64,000 nt of DNA from Streptomyces lichenis (lineage in GTDB: Bacteria; Actinomycetota; Actinomycetes; Streptomycetales; Streptomycetaceae): contig NZ_JALPTH010000001.1 of NCBI RefSeq assembly GCF_023218175.1, positions 124,001-188,000 of the forward strand, given 5' to 3'. Each line of letters begins with the position of its first letter. Within the stretch, counting starts at the first letter, position 1. Positions 19,355 to 27,830 of this stretch are shown in pieces. The notes under the pieces are model-generated. The model saw only the letters and a list, made by a program, of their open reading frames with translations, ran no database searches and had not been told where the DNA came from. The position numbers and the translations under genes were made by a program.

Positions 19355-19600
19355 GTGCTCGCCCGCCGGCTGATCCTCATCGCCGCCGCGCCGGCCATGG
19401 CCCTGGTGCCGCTGCTCGGCACCCCGAGTGGGGCAGCCGGGACCGGTGCACCGCCCGTGCCCACCCCGTGGGGGAGCCGGGCACCTACACGCTCTTCACC
19501 CTCCCTCGACGGAGAAGGCGTCCCGAGCACGGCGAAGACGCTCACCCTCTCCTGACCGCCGGACCATGGGACGCTTCCGCCGGCTCAGCGCCCGGCCGAG
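19355..19600 (+). pseudogene. Truncated, frameshifted secreted-protein remnant, possibly a subtilisin inhibitor (SSI)-like gene
   Basis: From the GTG at 19355 one frame encodes a signal-peptide-like start (LARRLILIAAAPAMALVPLL ending near AAG). Further on two frames each give pieces that resemble the N-terminal part of Streptomyces subtilisin-inhibitor-like proteins: GEPGTYTLFTL in one frame and DGEGVPSTAKTLTLS in another, the latter stopping exactly where families of this kind continue 'SCDPPGGTHP'. At least two single-base indels and loss of the C-terminal half are needed to explain it. The assignment rests on short matches from memory. It runs into the stop of the convergent VOC gene. Confidence 0.35.
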
Positions 19601-20358
19601 CGTACGAGGGTGAAGACCGCGCCCTCGGGGTCGGCGACGATGGCGGACCGTCCGGCCGGGGTGTCCTCGGGCGGGCGGACCAGCCGGCCGCCCAGCTCGG
19701 TCACCCGGTGCGCGGCGGTGTCGGTGTCCTCGACCTCGAACCAGGTCATCCAGTGCGCCCCGCGGTCACGGGGCAGGGCTCTGCCGAGGCCGTGCAGGGA
19801 GGCGACCGGGCGGTCCGCCACCCGCAGGGTCACCACGTCCGGGTCCGCGGCGCCGGCCGGGGTCACGTCATAGCCGAAGACGGACCGGTAGAACTTGCCC
19901 ACCGATTCGGTCTCCCAGGTCAGCAGCTCGTTCCAGGCCACGGTGCCGGGCTCCCCGGCCACCGCGGCGCCGGTGTGGGCGGCGGCCTGCCACACCCCGA
20001 AGACCGCGCCCGCCGGATCGGAGCAGATCGCCATCCGCCCGGCGTCGCCCGCGTTCAGCGGACCCACGGCCACCGTGCCGCCGCTGTAGCGGACCGAGGA
20101 GGCGGTGGCCCCGGCGTCGTCCGAGGCGAGGTACGGCGTCCACGCCGCCGGCAGGTCCCGGTCCGCCGGCAGCCGGCCGATCCCCGCCACCTCCCGGCCG
20201 TCGAGCAGCCCGCGGGCATAGGGCCCGAGCTGCTGGGGGCCGGGCTCGAACCGCCAGCCGAACAGCGCCCCGTAGAACTCCTCCGCCGCGTCGAACCGCC
20301 GCACCATCAGACTCACCCAGCAGGGTGTACCGGGACTGCGCCGAACCGCCTGGGTCAT
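19585..20358 (-). CDS. VOC (glyoxalase/bleomycin-resistance) superfamily protein, two-domain
   Basis: A 257-residue protein with two tandem VOC modules (residues about 10-125 and 135-257), each with the usual beta-alpha-beta-beta-beta pattern: PCWVSLMVRRFDAAEEFYGALFGW in the first and VAWNELLTWETESVGKFYRSVFGY in the second. Similar streptomycete proteins are annotated as hydroxylases or glyoxalase-like; no substrate can be assigned. The ATG at 20358 has GAGGAGAG 5 bases upstream, so the much longer open frame 5' of it is rejected. Confidence 0.85.
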   Translation of the reverse strand: MTQAVRRSPGTPCWVSLMVRRFDAAEEFYGALFGWRFEPGPQQLGPYARGLLDGREVAGIGRLPADRDLPAAWTPYLASDDAGATASSVRYSGGTVAVGPLNAGDAGRMAICSDPAGAVFGVWQAAAHTGAAVAGEPGTVAWNELLTWETESVGKFYRSVFGYDVTPAGAADPDVVTLRVADRPVASLHGLGRALPRDRGAHWMTWFEVEDTDTAAHRVTELGGRLVRPPEDTPAGRSAIVADPEGAVFTLVRSAGR

Positions 20359-20769
20359 CGTGACTCTCTCCTCGGACCATTGTGGTGGCCGTGCGGGGAC
20401 GAAGGGCGCCGCGGCGGCCGCGCCAAGGCCGGCCGGGGACATCCGCTCCGTACCCCGTCCGATGCTGGCACCGGCGACCGCGCGGTGCGCCCCGGCCGCG
20501 CCGGGGTTTGGCGCGATCCCGCAGGAGGATGCCCGATTTCCCGCAGACCATCCGCCTCCTGGCCCACCACCCCCGGGTGTGTCCGCCGACGCACGCCCCC
20601 GGTGCACGCCTCCCCGCCCGCCGGCCCGCCCACGCCCCTGGCGGCCGCCTCACCCGGTCAGGGGCGCCCGGGGCCGTACCGCACGCCCCCTCAGACCGCC
20701 CCACCGCGCCCCGGATCCCGGAGGGGGAGGGGCTCCCGCCGGACCCCTCGGCTGGGCGAGGATGGCGGC
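20359..20769. other. Divergent intergenic region, no gene seen
   Basis: 411 bases between the VOC gene and the sulfurtransferase gene. Open frames here are Arg/Pro-rich shadows. A GAGGAT element at 20758-20763, six bases before the next start codon, looks like a -10 box for a leaderless transcript. Confidence 0.5.
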
Positions 20770-21618
20770 ATGAACGCGATCACGGGCACGGGCCCGCTCA
20801 TCTCGGCGCAGGAACTCGCCCGCGCGGTGGCCGGGGCACGGCCGCCGGTCCTGCTGGACGTCCGCTACCGGCTCGGCGGCCCGCCCGGCCGCCCGCTGTA
20901 CGAGGCGGGCCATGTGCCCGGAGCCGTCTTCGTCGACCTGGACGCCGAACTCGCCGCGCCGCCGGGCGCGGGCGGCCGCCATCCGCTGCCCGAGACCGGT
21001 GCGTTCGGCGCGGCCATGCGGCGCGCCGGGGTCCGCGCGGACCGCCCGGTGGTCGTCTACGACGACGGGCAGGGCTGGGCCGCGGCCCGCGCCTGGTGGC
21101 TGCTGCGCTGGGCGGGCCACCCGGACGTCCGGGTGCTGGACGGCGGCCTCCCGGCCTGGGACGGTCCGCTGGAGGAGGGCGCGACCGATCCCGCCGAGGC
21201 CGGGGACTTCGTACCTCAGCCGGGTGGCCTGCCCCTGCTGGACGCCGACGCGGCGGCCGCGCTGGCACGTACGGGGCTACTGCTGGACGCCCGGGCGGGG
21301 GAGCGCTACCGGGGCGAGACCGAGCCGATCGACCCGGTGGCCGGGCACATCCCGGGCGCGGTGTCCGCGCCGACCACCGAGAACCTCGGCCCGGACGGGC
21401 GCTTCCTGCCGCCGGAGGCGCTCGCGGACCGCTTCAAGCGACTGGGCGCGACCGACACGGCCGAGGTGGGCGTCTACTGCGGCTCGGGCGTCTCGGCCGC
21501 CCAGCAGGTGCTGGCACTGGAGGTCGCGGGCATCCCGTCGGCGCTCTACGCAGGCTCGTGGTCCGAGTGGTGCGCCGACCCGGCCCGCCCCATCGCCACC
21601 GGTGCGGATCGCGGCTGA
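20770..21618 (+). CDS. Thiosulfate/3-mercaptopyruvate sulfurtransferase (two-rhodanese-domain)
   Basis: A 282-residue enzyme with two rhodanese domains. The N-terminal domain (residues about 9-135) has LLDVRYRLGG and GHVPGAVFVDLD but no active cysteine. The C-terminal domain (about 155-280) has LLDARAGERYRGETEPID, GHIPGAVSAP and the active loop CGSGVSA with persulfide-forming C237. It transfers sulfane sulfur from thiosulfate or mercaptopyruvate to cyanide or other thiophiles. The ATG at 20770 lacks a strong Shine-Dalgarno site; GAGGAT six bases earlier suggests a leaderless mRNA. The last bases of the gene belong to a repeat that recurs 122 bases downstream. Confidence 0.93.
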   Translation: MNAITGTGPLISAQELARAVAGARPPVLLDVRYRLGGPPGRPLYEAGHVPGAVFVDLDAELAAPPGAGGRHPLPETGAFGAAMRRAGVRADRPVVVYDDGQGWAAARAWWLLRWAGHPDVRVLDGGLPAWDGPLEEGATDPAEAGDFVPQPGGLPLLDADAAAALARTGLLLDARAGERYRGETEPIDPVAGHIPGAVSAPTTENLGPDGRFLPPEALADRFKRLGATDTAEVGVYCGSGVSAAQQVLALEVAGIPSALYAGSWSEWCADPARPIATGADRG

Positions 21619-21797
21619 CGGCCAAGGGCCGGGCACGGTCCGCCACGTACGACCGCCGACGGCCGGTCCGGGCCTGTCTGCTCGGCCTCGGCCCGGAGCG
21701 GTTCGGGCGGGCTGTCGTCGCAGGTCCGGACCGCGGCTGACGTGGCCGGGCACAGTCCGGACGTGCGACCGCCGCCGACCCTTTGGTGGGGCGGCGG
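21605..21797. repeat. 122-bp-offset direct repeat and hairpin between sulfurtransferase gene and sepH
   Basis: The 3' end of the sulfurtransferase gene and its flank (GCGGCTGACGGCC, GGGCCGGGCAC, GTCCG, CGACCGCCG; from 21611) recur in the same order from 21733. A later hairpin (CCGCCGCC at 21769-21776 with GGCGGCGG at 21790-21797) may act as a terminator for both convergent genes. No other gene is seen. Confidence 0.6.
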
Positions 21798-21844
21798 CGG
21801 GCAGCAAAAGCCGCAGGAACGGTACGGCGGTGGTGCGGCTCTGC

Positions 21845-22906
21845 CTACTCCTGCTTCTTGCGGCGGGTGCCGAAGACGATCTCGTCCCAGCTGGGCACCG
21901 CCGCCCGGCGCCCCGGGCGGACGCCGTCGGCCTCGGCCTGACGGTCGGTGGTGCCGGTCAGCCGGTCGCGGTGGCCGCTCACCGCGCGCGGCATCAGCAC
22001 GTCCGCGTACGCCGAACCGGCGCCCGCGGAGGCGGCCGGGGCGGGCGGTTCCTCCGCCTCCTCGACCTCGTCCGGCTCGGCCACCGAGGTCACGGAGTGG
22101 TCCGCGGCCGGTCGGTCGGGCACCACCAGGTCGCCCCGGAAGCTGGGCACCGCCTCCAGCAGGCTGGTCAGCGAGTCCCGCTCCGGCTCCTCGTCCGGCT
22201 CGGCCGAGGGCAGCGGCACCGGGGCGGCCGGACGCTCGATCTGGCGGTCCAGGGCGCGGTCCAGCGGCCGGTCGCGGGGAAGCCGGGCGATCCGCGGGAC
22301 GAACGGAGAGCTGGGCTCCTGCACGGCGACCGCGTCATCGGTCTCGCCGATCAGCATCCGCGCCTCGTCGTCCACCGCCTGCACCAGCCGGCGGGGCGGG
22401 TCGTAGGACCAGCTCGCCGAGTGGATCTCCCCGGCCACCCGGTAGACCAGCAGCACCTCCCAGGTGCCGTCGTCCCGGCGCCAGGAGTCCCAGACCACGG
22501 TGTCCTTGTCGGCGCCGCGCAGCAGCAGCCGCTCCGCCACCGCCTCACCCAGCTGGGGACCGGTGTTCTCACCGGGGCGGCGCACCGGGGTTTTGCGGGC
22601 CCGCTCGGCCATGAACGCGCGCTCGGCGAGGACCGGGCCCTCGAAGCGGCGCACCCGCTCCACCGGGATGCCGGCCAGCTGGGCGACCTCCTCGGCGGAG
22701 GCACCGGCTCGTATCCGGGCCTGGATGTCCCGGGGGCGGAGGTGGCTCTCCACCTCGATCTCGATCTGACCGAGCCGGGCCCGGTCGTTGCGGACGGCCG
22801 CACGCAGGCGCTCGTCGATCGGCAGCGTGAACTCCGTGTTGTCCGCAGCCTTGAGCACCAGTCGTGTGCCGTCGTTGGAGACGGCCACGACACGCAGTTC
22901 GGGCAT
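21845..22906 (-). CDS. sepH: Cell division protein SepH
   Basis: A 353-residue protein matching SepH, the actinobacterial FtsZ-binding factor needed for proper Z-ring assembly in sporulation septation. The N-terminus MPELRVVAVSNDGTRLVLKA and the DUF3071 region (residues about 1-170) include a helix-turn-helix-like stretch (GASAEEVAQLAGIPVERVRRFEGPVLAERA) that in SepH contacts FtsZ. The C-terminal half is acidic, Pro-rich and disordered, ending in the conserved basic tail PSWDEIVFGTRRKKQE. The ATG has GGGAGG 5 bases upstream. It is divergent from the neighbouring Gly/Asp-rich protein gene. Confidence 0.93.
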   Translation of the reverse strand: MPELRVVAVSNDGTRLVLKAADNTEFTLPIDERLRAAVRNDRARLGQIEIEVESHLRPRDIQARIRAGASAEEVAQLAGIPVERVRRFEGPVLAERAFMAERARKTPVRRPGENTGPQLGEAVAERLLLRGADKDTVVWDSWRRDDGTWEVLLVYRVAGEIHSASWSYDPPRRLVQAVDDEARMLIGETDDAVAVQEPSSPFVPRIARLPRDRPLDRALDRQIERPAAPVPLPSAEPDEEPERDSLTSLLEAVPSFRGDLVVPDRPAADHSVTSVAEPDEVEEAEEPPAPAASAGAGSAYADVLMPRAVSGHRDRLTGTTDRQAEADGVRPGRRAAVPSWDEIVFGTRRKKQE

Positions 22907-23400
22907 GGGGACCTCCCGGGTGGTGCCTGCCGACGTCACCTGCGTCGCTGCTTCCGCTAGTCGAGTCGAGTGTGGCCTGCCCGGGTGCAGCCTGCCACAA
23001 CCTTGCCGTGTTCCCCGGCGTGTCGGACGGATGCCCCGGAACGCCGTTGTGACACGGTGAGCAGTTCGGCAACTCAGTGTGACCATTGGTCACTCTGCGC
23101 AGCGAACGGCTGTGTGCTGCCGACGACGCCGCCGGATCGAGCGCCGCTTCCGGCCCCCTCCCGTTGGTTCCGGCCACCGAGAAGGCTCGTGGGCCAGGGC
23201 TCGTCACACTACTCCATTCGGGCCATCCGGGTGGACCGGCGCGCCGCCGAAGTTCTCGCCGGGCACGGCAGTTGGCGCCCGAGGGTGCGCTCGGGCGCAC
23301 GTGGCGTCCTTCACAGAACCGCCGATACCGGAACTATTCACTTCGCCCGAAGGTCCCTTCTCCCTGCATGCTGGTACAGATGGGTGAACCGAGGCCGGAA
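22907..23400. other. Divergent intergenic region with an operator-like palindrome
   Basis: 494 bases between sepH and the next gene. The open frame on the plus strand has no protein-like content before about 23380. A perfect 15-base inverted repeat, GTGACCA-T-TGGTCAC (23079-23093), lies near its middle and could be a regulator site serving either side. Confidence 0.5.
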
Positions 23401-24489
23401 GTGAACAAGCAGGTGCAGAAGCCGAATCAGCGGACGGAAGCGGCGCAGCCGGAGGAGGCCAAGCCGGAGGAGGGGAAGAAGCGGATCGACCTCAGTACCC
23501 CGCAGGTGGCGGGCAGCGCCGTCGCCGCCGTGGTGGCCGCCAAGCTCGCCTCGAACCTCGGTGTCTACGGCACGGTGCTCGGAGCCGGTGTGATCAGCGT
23601 CATCGCCACCTGTGGCGGATCGCTCTTCCAGCACCTGTTCAGCAGCACCGGCAACCGGGTACGCGACGCCAAGGACCAGGTCACCGGCCGTTCCCGGCGC
23701 CGGTACGGCGGGCGGCGGTCCGGCGCTGGGGCGGCCGACGGGGCCGGTGCGACAGCTGTGACGGGTGGGGGTGCGGTCGCCACCGGGCCGCCAGGCGCCC
23801 CGCCCTCGAAGGGGGCTGACGGGCGGTTCGGCGCGGCCACCACCTACGGCACCCGGGTGCGTGGCTGGAAACGATCGGCCGTCGCCGCCGCGCTGGTCTT
23901 CCTGGTCGCCATGGCGGGCATCACCGCCTATGAGCTGGCGACCGGTCAGGACTTCAGCGGCGGCAAGGGCACCACCGTCGGTTCGGTGGTCCGCGGCGGC
24001 GGTGGCTCCGCGGCCGACGACGGCCCCGCCTCCCCGGGGAGCGGGGGCGACGGTACCGACCAGAGCCCGGACGGAGACCGGAACGGCGACCAGGACCGGA
24101 ACGGCGAGCAGGGCGGGGACCGGAGCCCGGATCCCAGCCGCTCCCCGGGTGGTTCCGGAACGGACGGCTCCGGGACGGACGGTTCCGGTGAGGACGGCTC
24201 CGGCACGGACGGCTCCGGCAAGGACGGGACCTCGCCGAGCCCGGGTGCCGGGACCGGCCCCGGTACCGGTGGCGACCGCGAGCCCGGCGGTGCCGGGAAC
24301 GGCGACGGTGGCGGCGCGAGCCGCGAGCCCGGTGCCTCCCCCTCGCCGTCCGGGACCACCGGTCCCTCGGATCCCGGCGGTCAGGGCTCCGGCAGCCGGG
24401 GACCCGGCACCGCGCAGGACGGCGGCGCGGGTGGTGCCACCCCGCCGGCCGCCCCGCCCGCGAACGGCGGTGCCCCGCCCGCCGAGTGA
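23401..24489 (+). CDS. Membrane protein with long Gly/Ser/Asp-rich extracellular tail
   Basis: A 362-residue protein of unknown function. A charged Gln/Glu/Lys-rich N-terminus (residues 1-35) leads to an Ala/Gly/Val-rich hydrophobic segment (about 45-80, AGSAVAAVVAAKLASNLG), a basic linker, and one clear transmembrane helix near 163-185 (SAVAAALVFLVAMAGITAYE). The C-terminal 175 residues are a low-complexity Gly/Ser/Asp/Pro tail with 15-base tandem repeats at 24160-24227 encoding TDGSG units. The topology suggests a cell-wall-spanning or exposed stalk. I chose the GTG at 23401 because GAGG lies 6 bases upstream; ATG codons at 23380 and 23368 are alternatives. A strong terminator follows. Confidence 0.7.
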   Translation: MNKQVQKPNQRTEAAQPEEAKPEEGKKRIDLSTPQVAGSAVAAVVAAKLASNLGVYGTVLGAGVISVIATCGGSLFQHLFSSTGNRVRDAKDQVTGRSRRRYGGRRSGAGAADGAGATAVTGGGAVATGPPGAPPSKGADGRFGAATTYGTRVRGWKRSAVAAALVFLVAMAGITAYELATGQDFSGGKGTTVGSVVRGGGGSAADDGPASPGSGGDGTDQSPDGDRNGDQDRNGEQGGDRSPDPSRSPGGSGTDGSGTDGSGEDGSGTDGSGKDGTSPSPGAGTGPGTGGDREPGGAGNGDGGGASREPGASPSPSGTTGPSDPGGQGSGSRGPGTAQDGGAGGATPPAAPPANGGAPPAE

Positions 24490-24505
24490 GCCTCCGGTGT
24501 ACGCC

Positions 24506-24543
24506 GACGGGGCCGCGCTTCCCACCGGAAGCGCGGCCCCGTC
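24506..24543. terminator. Strong bidirectional terminator
   Basis: GACGGGGCCGCGCTTCC at 24506-24522 pairs perfectly over 17 bp with 24527-24543 across the loop CACC. It lies between convergent genes and is followed by a short GTCCCC microsatellite. Confidence 0.9.
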
Positions 24544-24578
24544 CCCGTCCCCGTCCCCGTACCGCCTCTGCCGCCGGC

Positions 24579-25901
24579 TCAGTCGCCGAGCACCCGCCGC
24601 AGGTAGTCGTTGCCGAACAGCCGGTCCGGGTCCAGCCGGTCCCGCACCGCGGTGAACTCGGCGAACCGCGGATAGGCCGCCGCCAGATAGGCCGCGTCCC
24701 GGGTGTGCAGCTTGCCCCAGTGCGGCCGCCCCTCGTGGGCCGTCATGATCCGCTCGACCTCGGTGAAGTACCCCCGGTACGGCGTCCCCTTGTACATGTG
24801 CACCGCGATATAGGCGGTGTCCCGGCCCGAGGCCGTGGAGAGCGGGATGTCGTCCGCCGGGGCGGTCCGCACCTCCACCGGGAAGGACACCCGCAGCGGC
24901 GAGCGCTCCAGCATCGCCTTCAGCTCCCGCAGCGCCGCCATCGCCGCCCGGCGCGGCAGCGCGTACTCCATCTCCACGAACCGCACCCGGCGCGGGCTGG
25001 TGAACACCTTGTACGGGATGTCGGTGTACGTGCGGGCCGACAGCGCCCGGCTGGAGACCTTGGCGATCGCCGGGACGGCGGCCGGCACCGCCTTGCCGAG
25101 GGTGCTCACCACCTGGAACAGCCCGTTGGAGAGCAGTTCCTCCTCGACCCAGCCGCTGATCCTGCCGGGCGGGTCGATCGGGCCCTGGCTGCGGTTGTTC
25201 CGCTTGGTGACGCAGCCGGAGGTGTGCGGGAACCAGTAGAACTCGAAGTGCTCGTTCTCCGTGTGCAGCGCGTCGAACTCCGCCACCACCCGGTCGAAGG
25301 GCATCGGCTCCTCCTGCGCGCGGAGCAGGAACAGCGGCTCCACCGCGAAGGTGATCGCCGACACCACACCCAGCGCGCCCAGACCGATCCGGGCGGCCGC
25401 GAAGACCTCCGGGTTCTCCTGCGCCGAGCAGGTCAGCACCTCGCCGGCCGCCGTCACCAGCTCAAGGCCGGTGATCTGGGCGGCGATCGAGGCCGACTCC
25501 CGGCCGGTGCCGTGCGTCCCGGTGCTGGTGGCGCCCGCGACCGTCTGCTCCATGATGTCGCCCATGTTGGTGAGCGAGAGCCCCTCGCGCGCCAGCGCCG
25601 CGTTCAGTCGCTTCAGCGGGGTGCCGGACTCCACGGTCACCGTCATCGCCCGGCGGTCGATCCGGCGGATGCCGGTCAGCAGGTCCGGGCGTATCAGCAC
25701 CCCGTCGGTGGCCGCGATCGCGGTGAACGAGTGCCCGGTCCCGACCGTCTTGACCCGCAGGCCCTCCGCGGCCGCCGTCCGCACCGTCTCGGCCAGCTCG
25801 TCCACCGAGGCCGGCCGCGCCTCCCGGGTGGGCCGGGCGGACACGGTGCCGGCCCAGTTAACCCACGTGCTGCTGCTCCGGGTCCTGTTCACGATCGTCA
25901 C
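24579..25901 (-). CDS. FAD-linked oxidase of the L-gulonolactone/D-arabinono-1,4-lactone oxidase family
   Basis: A flavoenzyme of about 440 residues with an N-terminal FAD-binding PCMH domain and a C-terminal ALO domain. The histidine of GTGHSFTAIAATDG (about residue 47) matches the covalent FAD attachment site of alditol oxidase. GATSTGTHGTG and IGLGALGVVSAITF are further FAD contacts, and RPHWGKLH near the end is the ALO signature. It oxidises a sugar lactone or alditol with O2; the substrate is uncertain. The GTG at 25901 follows AGGGGA; GTG at 25892 is also possible. Either way the gene overlaps the end of the MFS gene by 35-44 bases, so they are co-transcribed. Confidence 0.9.
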   Translation of the reverse strand: MTIVNRTRSSSTWVNWAGTVSARPTREARPASVDELAETVRTAAAEGLRVKTVGTGHSFTAIAATDGVLIRPDLLTGIRRIDRRAMTVTVESGTPLKRLNAALAREGLSLTNMGDIMEQTVAGATSTGTHGTGRESASIAAQITGLELVTAAGEVLTCSAQENPEVFAAARIGLGALGVVSAITFAVEPLFLLRAQEEPMPFDRVVAEFDALHTENEHFEFYWFPHTSGCVTKRNNRSQGPIDPPGRISGWVEEELLSNGLFQVVSTLGKAVPAAVPAIAKVSSRALSARTYTDIPYKVFTSPRRVRFVEMEYALPRRAAMAALRELKAMLERSPLRVSFPVEVRTAPADDIPLSTASGRDTAYIAVHMYKGTPYRGYFTEVERIMTAHEGRPHWGKLHTRDAAYLAAAYPRFAEFTAVRDRLDPDRLFGNDYLRRVLGD

Positions 25902-27108
25902 GCTTCCCCTGCCCCTCACGCGTCGGTGCCGGCGTGCGCAGCCGGCGGTACCCCGAGAGACCCACCACGGCCGCGAGCACTCCCGAGACTCCGGGCACCG
26001 TGTACCCCGCGGCCGCGCCGTAGGCGTCGACCACCCAGCCACCGGTCGAGGCGCCCAGGGCGATGCCCACCGCGAGCCCGGTGCTCGTCCAGGACATGCC
26101 CTCGGTCAGCTTGCTGCGTGGTACATGCGTCTCGACGAGGGCCATCGTCGTCACCATGGTCGGTGCGATGGCCAGGCCCGCGACGAACAGCGCCACGGCC
26201 AGGACAGGCAGGTTCCCGGCCAGTTGGAGGGGGATCATACTCACGGCCATCGCGCACACCCCCACCAGCCAGCGGCGGTGGGCCTCGCCCTTCAGGTGCA
26301 GCAGCCCGAAGACCGCGCCGGCCAGGCAGGAGCCGAGCGCGTACACCGCCAGCACCAGGCTGGAGGCCGCCTTGCGGCCCTCGGCCTCGGCGAACGCCAC
26401 CGTCACCACGTCCACCGAGCCGAAGATGGCGCCGGTCGCGACGAACGCCGCCACCAGCACCTGGAGCCCGCGTGAGCGCAGCGCCGAGCCGCCGGAGTGC
26501 TGCTCCACCGGGTGCGGCTCGGGCTCGGTGGCCCGCTGGGCGGTCAGCCACCACACCCCGACGGCGAGGAACGCCCCGGCGAGTACCGGACCGGCCGCCG
26601 GGAACCAGGTGGTGGACAGCCCGACGGCGATGATCGGGCCGAAGATGAAGCAGATCTCGTCCACCACCGACTCGAAGGAGTACGCGGTGTGCAGCTCGCG
26701 CGGCGCGTGGCGGTAGAGCACCGCCCACCGCGCCCGGGTCATCGCGCCGACCGAGGGCACGCACCCCACGGCCGCCGCGAACACGAACAGCGTCCAGTCC
26801 GGCAGCCGCAGTTGCGCGCAGGTCACCAGGCCCGCGGCAGCCACCAGCGAGACCAGCACCGTGGGGCGCAGCACCCGGCGCTGCCCGTGCCGGTCCACCA
26901 GCCGGGACACCTGGGGGCCCAGCACCGCGGCGGAGACGGCCATGGTCGCCGAGAGCGAGCCCGCCAGCCCGTACCGGCCGGTGATCTCCGAGATCATGGT
27001 CATCACGCCGAGGCCCATCATGGCCAGCGGCATCCGGCCGAGGAGTCCGGCGGCGGAGAAGGACACCGTGCCGGGGGCGGCGAATATCGCACGGTAGGAA
27101 CTGGGCAA
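25858..27108 (-). CDS. MFS transporter
   Basis: A 416-residue major facilitator with about 12 membrane spans. It shows the MFS motif-A-like loop DRHGQRRV after helix 2-3 and a long central loop (residues about 190-215, [14 protein letters not shown]). Probably a drug or metabolite exporter of the inner membrane; the substrate is unknown. The TTG start at 27108 is preferred: it gives the N-terminus [14 protein letters not shown] that I recall from relatives, and GGAG lies 7 bases upstream. A longer form from 27204 would add an implausible basic leader. The flavoenzyme gene overlaps its 3' end. Confidence 0.87.
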   Translation of the reverse strand: MPSSYRAIFAAPGTVSFSAAGLLGRMPLAMMGLGVMTMISEITGRYGLAGSLSATMAVSAAVLGPQVSRLVDRHGQRRVLRPTVLVSLVAAAGLVTCAQLRLPDWTLFVFAAAVGCVPSVGAMTRARWAVLYRHAPRELHTAYSFESVVDEICFIFGPIIAVGLSTTWFPAAGPVLAGAFLAVGVWWLTAQRATEPEPHPVEQHSGGSALRSRGLQVLVAAFVATGAIFGSVDVVTVAFAEAEGRKAASSLVLAVYALGSCLAGAVFGLLHLKGEAHRRWLVGVCAMAVSMIPLQLAGNLPVLAVALFVAGLAIAPTMVTTMALVETHVPRSKLTEGMSWTSTGLAVGIALGASTGGWVVDAYGAAAGYTVPGVSGVLAAVVGLSGYRRLRTPAPTREGQGKRDDREQDPEQQHVG

Positions 27109-27830
27109 GGGGCACTCCGGCCGGTCGGACGGGGAAGCGGCGGCGCGGATCGGCGGGAGGACGCGTCGGCACCGCCGCCCGTAAGGCGTATAGGCAGCCT
27201 TCACAGCTTACGACCGGAGACCGCCCGCCCGCACCGGATTTACGCCCCGAATTCCGCGCCACGGGTCACGGCTTCCGGATGACGGAAGTAAGGCGGGGTG
27301 GTGGTCGGAGGCCCAGCGGACCCGTCCGGGAGGCACCCGGCCCCCGCGGCCCGCGCCGGGACCGGTGCAGACCCGGCGCCGCGCGGGTGTCCCGAAGCCG
27401 CGCGGGTGTCGCGTCGGACCGTGGGACCCGTCCGGGAGGCACCCGGCCCCCGCGGGCCGCGCCGGGACCGGTGCACCCGTCGCCACGCGGGTGTCCCGAA
27501 ACCGCGCGGGTGTCGCGTCGGATCGTGGGGACCCGGCGCGCGCGGGTCGCGTCGTACCGGTGGGCCCGGGCCGTGTGGACCGCGCCGGACCGGTGCGCCC
27601 GGGCCGTGTGGACCGCGGCGGACCGGTGGGCCCGGGGCCCCGGGCCGTACCGCTCGCCGGGGCGTGCGCCTGGCGGCTCGGGGCGTACGGCCTGGTGGCT
27701 CGCGGGGCGCCTCGGGTCGCACGGTCCGCTGGCTCCCCCCGGCTTCCGGGGCGCGGAACTGCCCACGCCCCACCCGCCGTACCGCACGGCGGTTTCCCGG
27801 GTGTCGGACCCGGGTGGCAGGATCAAGAGC
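27109..27830. repeat. 722-bp gap holding 106-bp and 33-bp tandem repeats
   Basis: No gene is seen. Two tandem copies of a 106-base unit (27318-27423 and 27424-about 27530, starting GGACCCGTCCGGGAGGCACC) are nearly identical, with a partial third. Three 33-base units follow (27554-27586, 27587-27619, and a diverged 27620-27652; core GGACCGGTGGGCCCGGGCCG). Near the right end a CAGGAT box (27818-27823) lies 7 bases before the ferrochelatase ATG. Confidence 0.75.

Noticed and set aside
23086..23400. N-terminal extension of the Gly/Asp-rich membrane protein from 23086
   Set aside because: No ribosome site and Arg/Pro/Ser-rich content; the later GTG has a ribosome site.
25858..27282. Plus-strand frames over the MFS and oxidase genes (for example 26497-27282)
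   Set aside because: Antisense shadows, His/Arg-rich, no family.
27318..27652. Coding region continuing upstream of ferrochelatase (frames from 27279)
   Set aside because: The frames cross tandem repeats and are Arg/Pro/Gly-rich; ferrochelatase homology starts at 27831.
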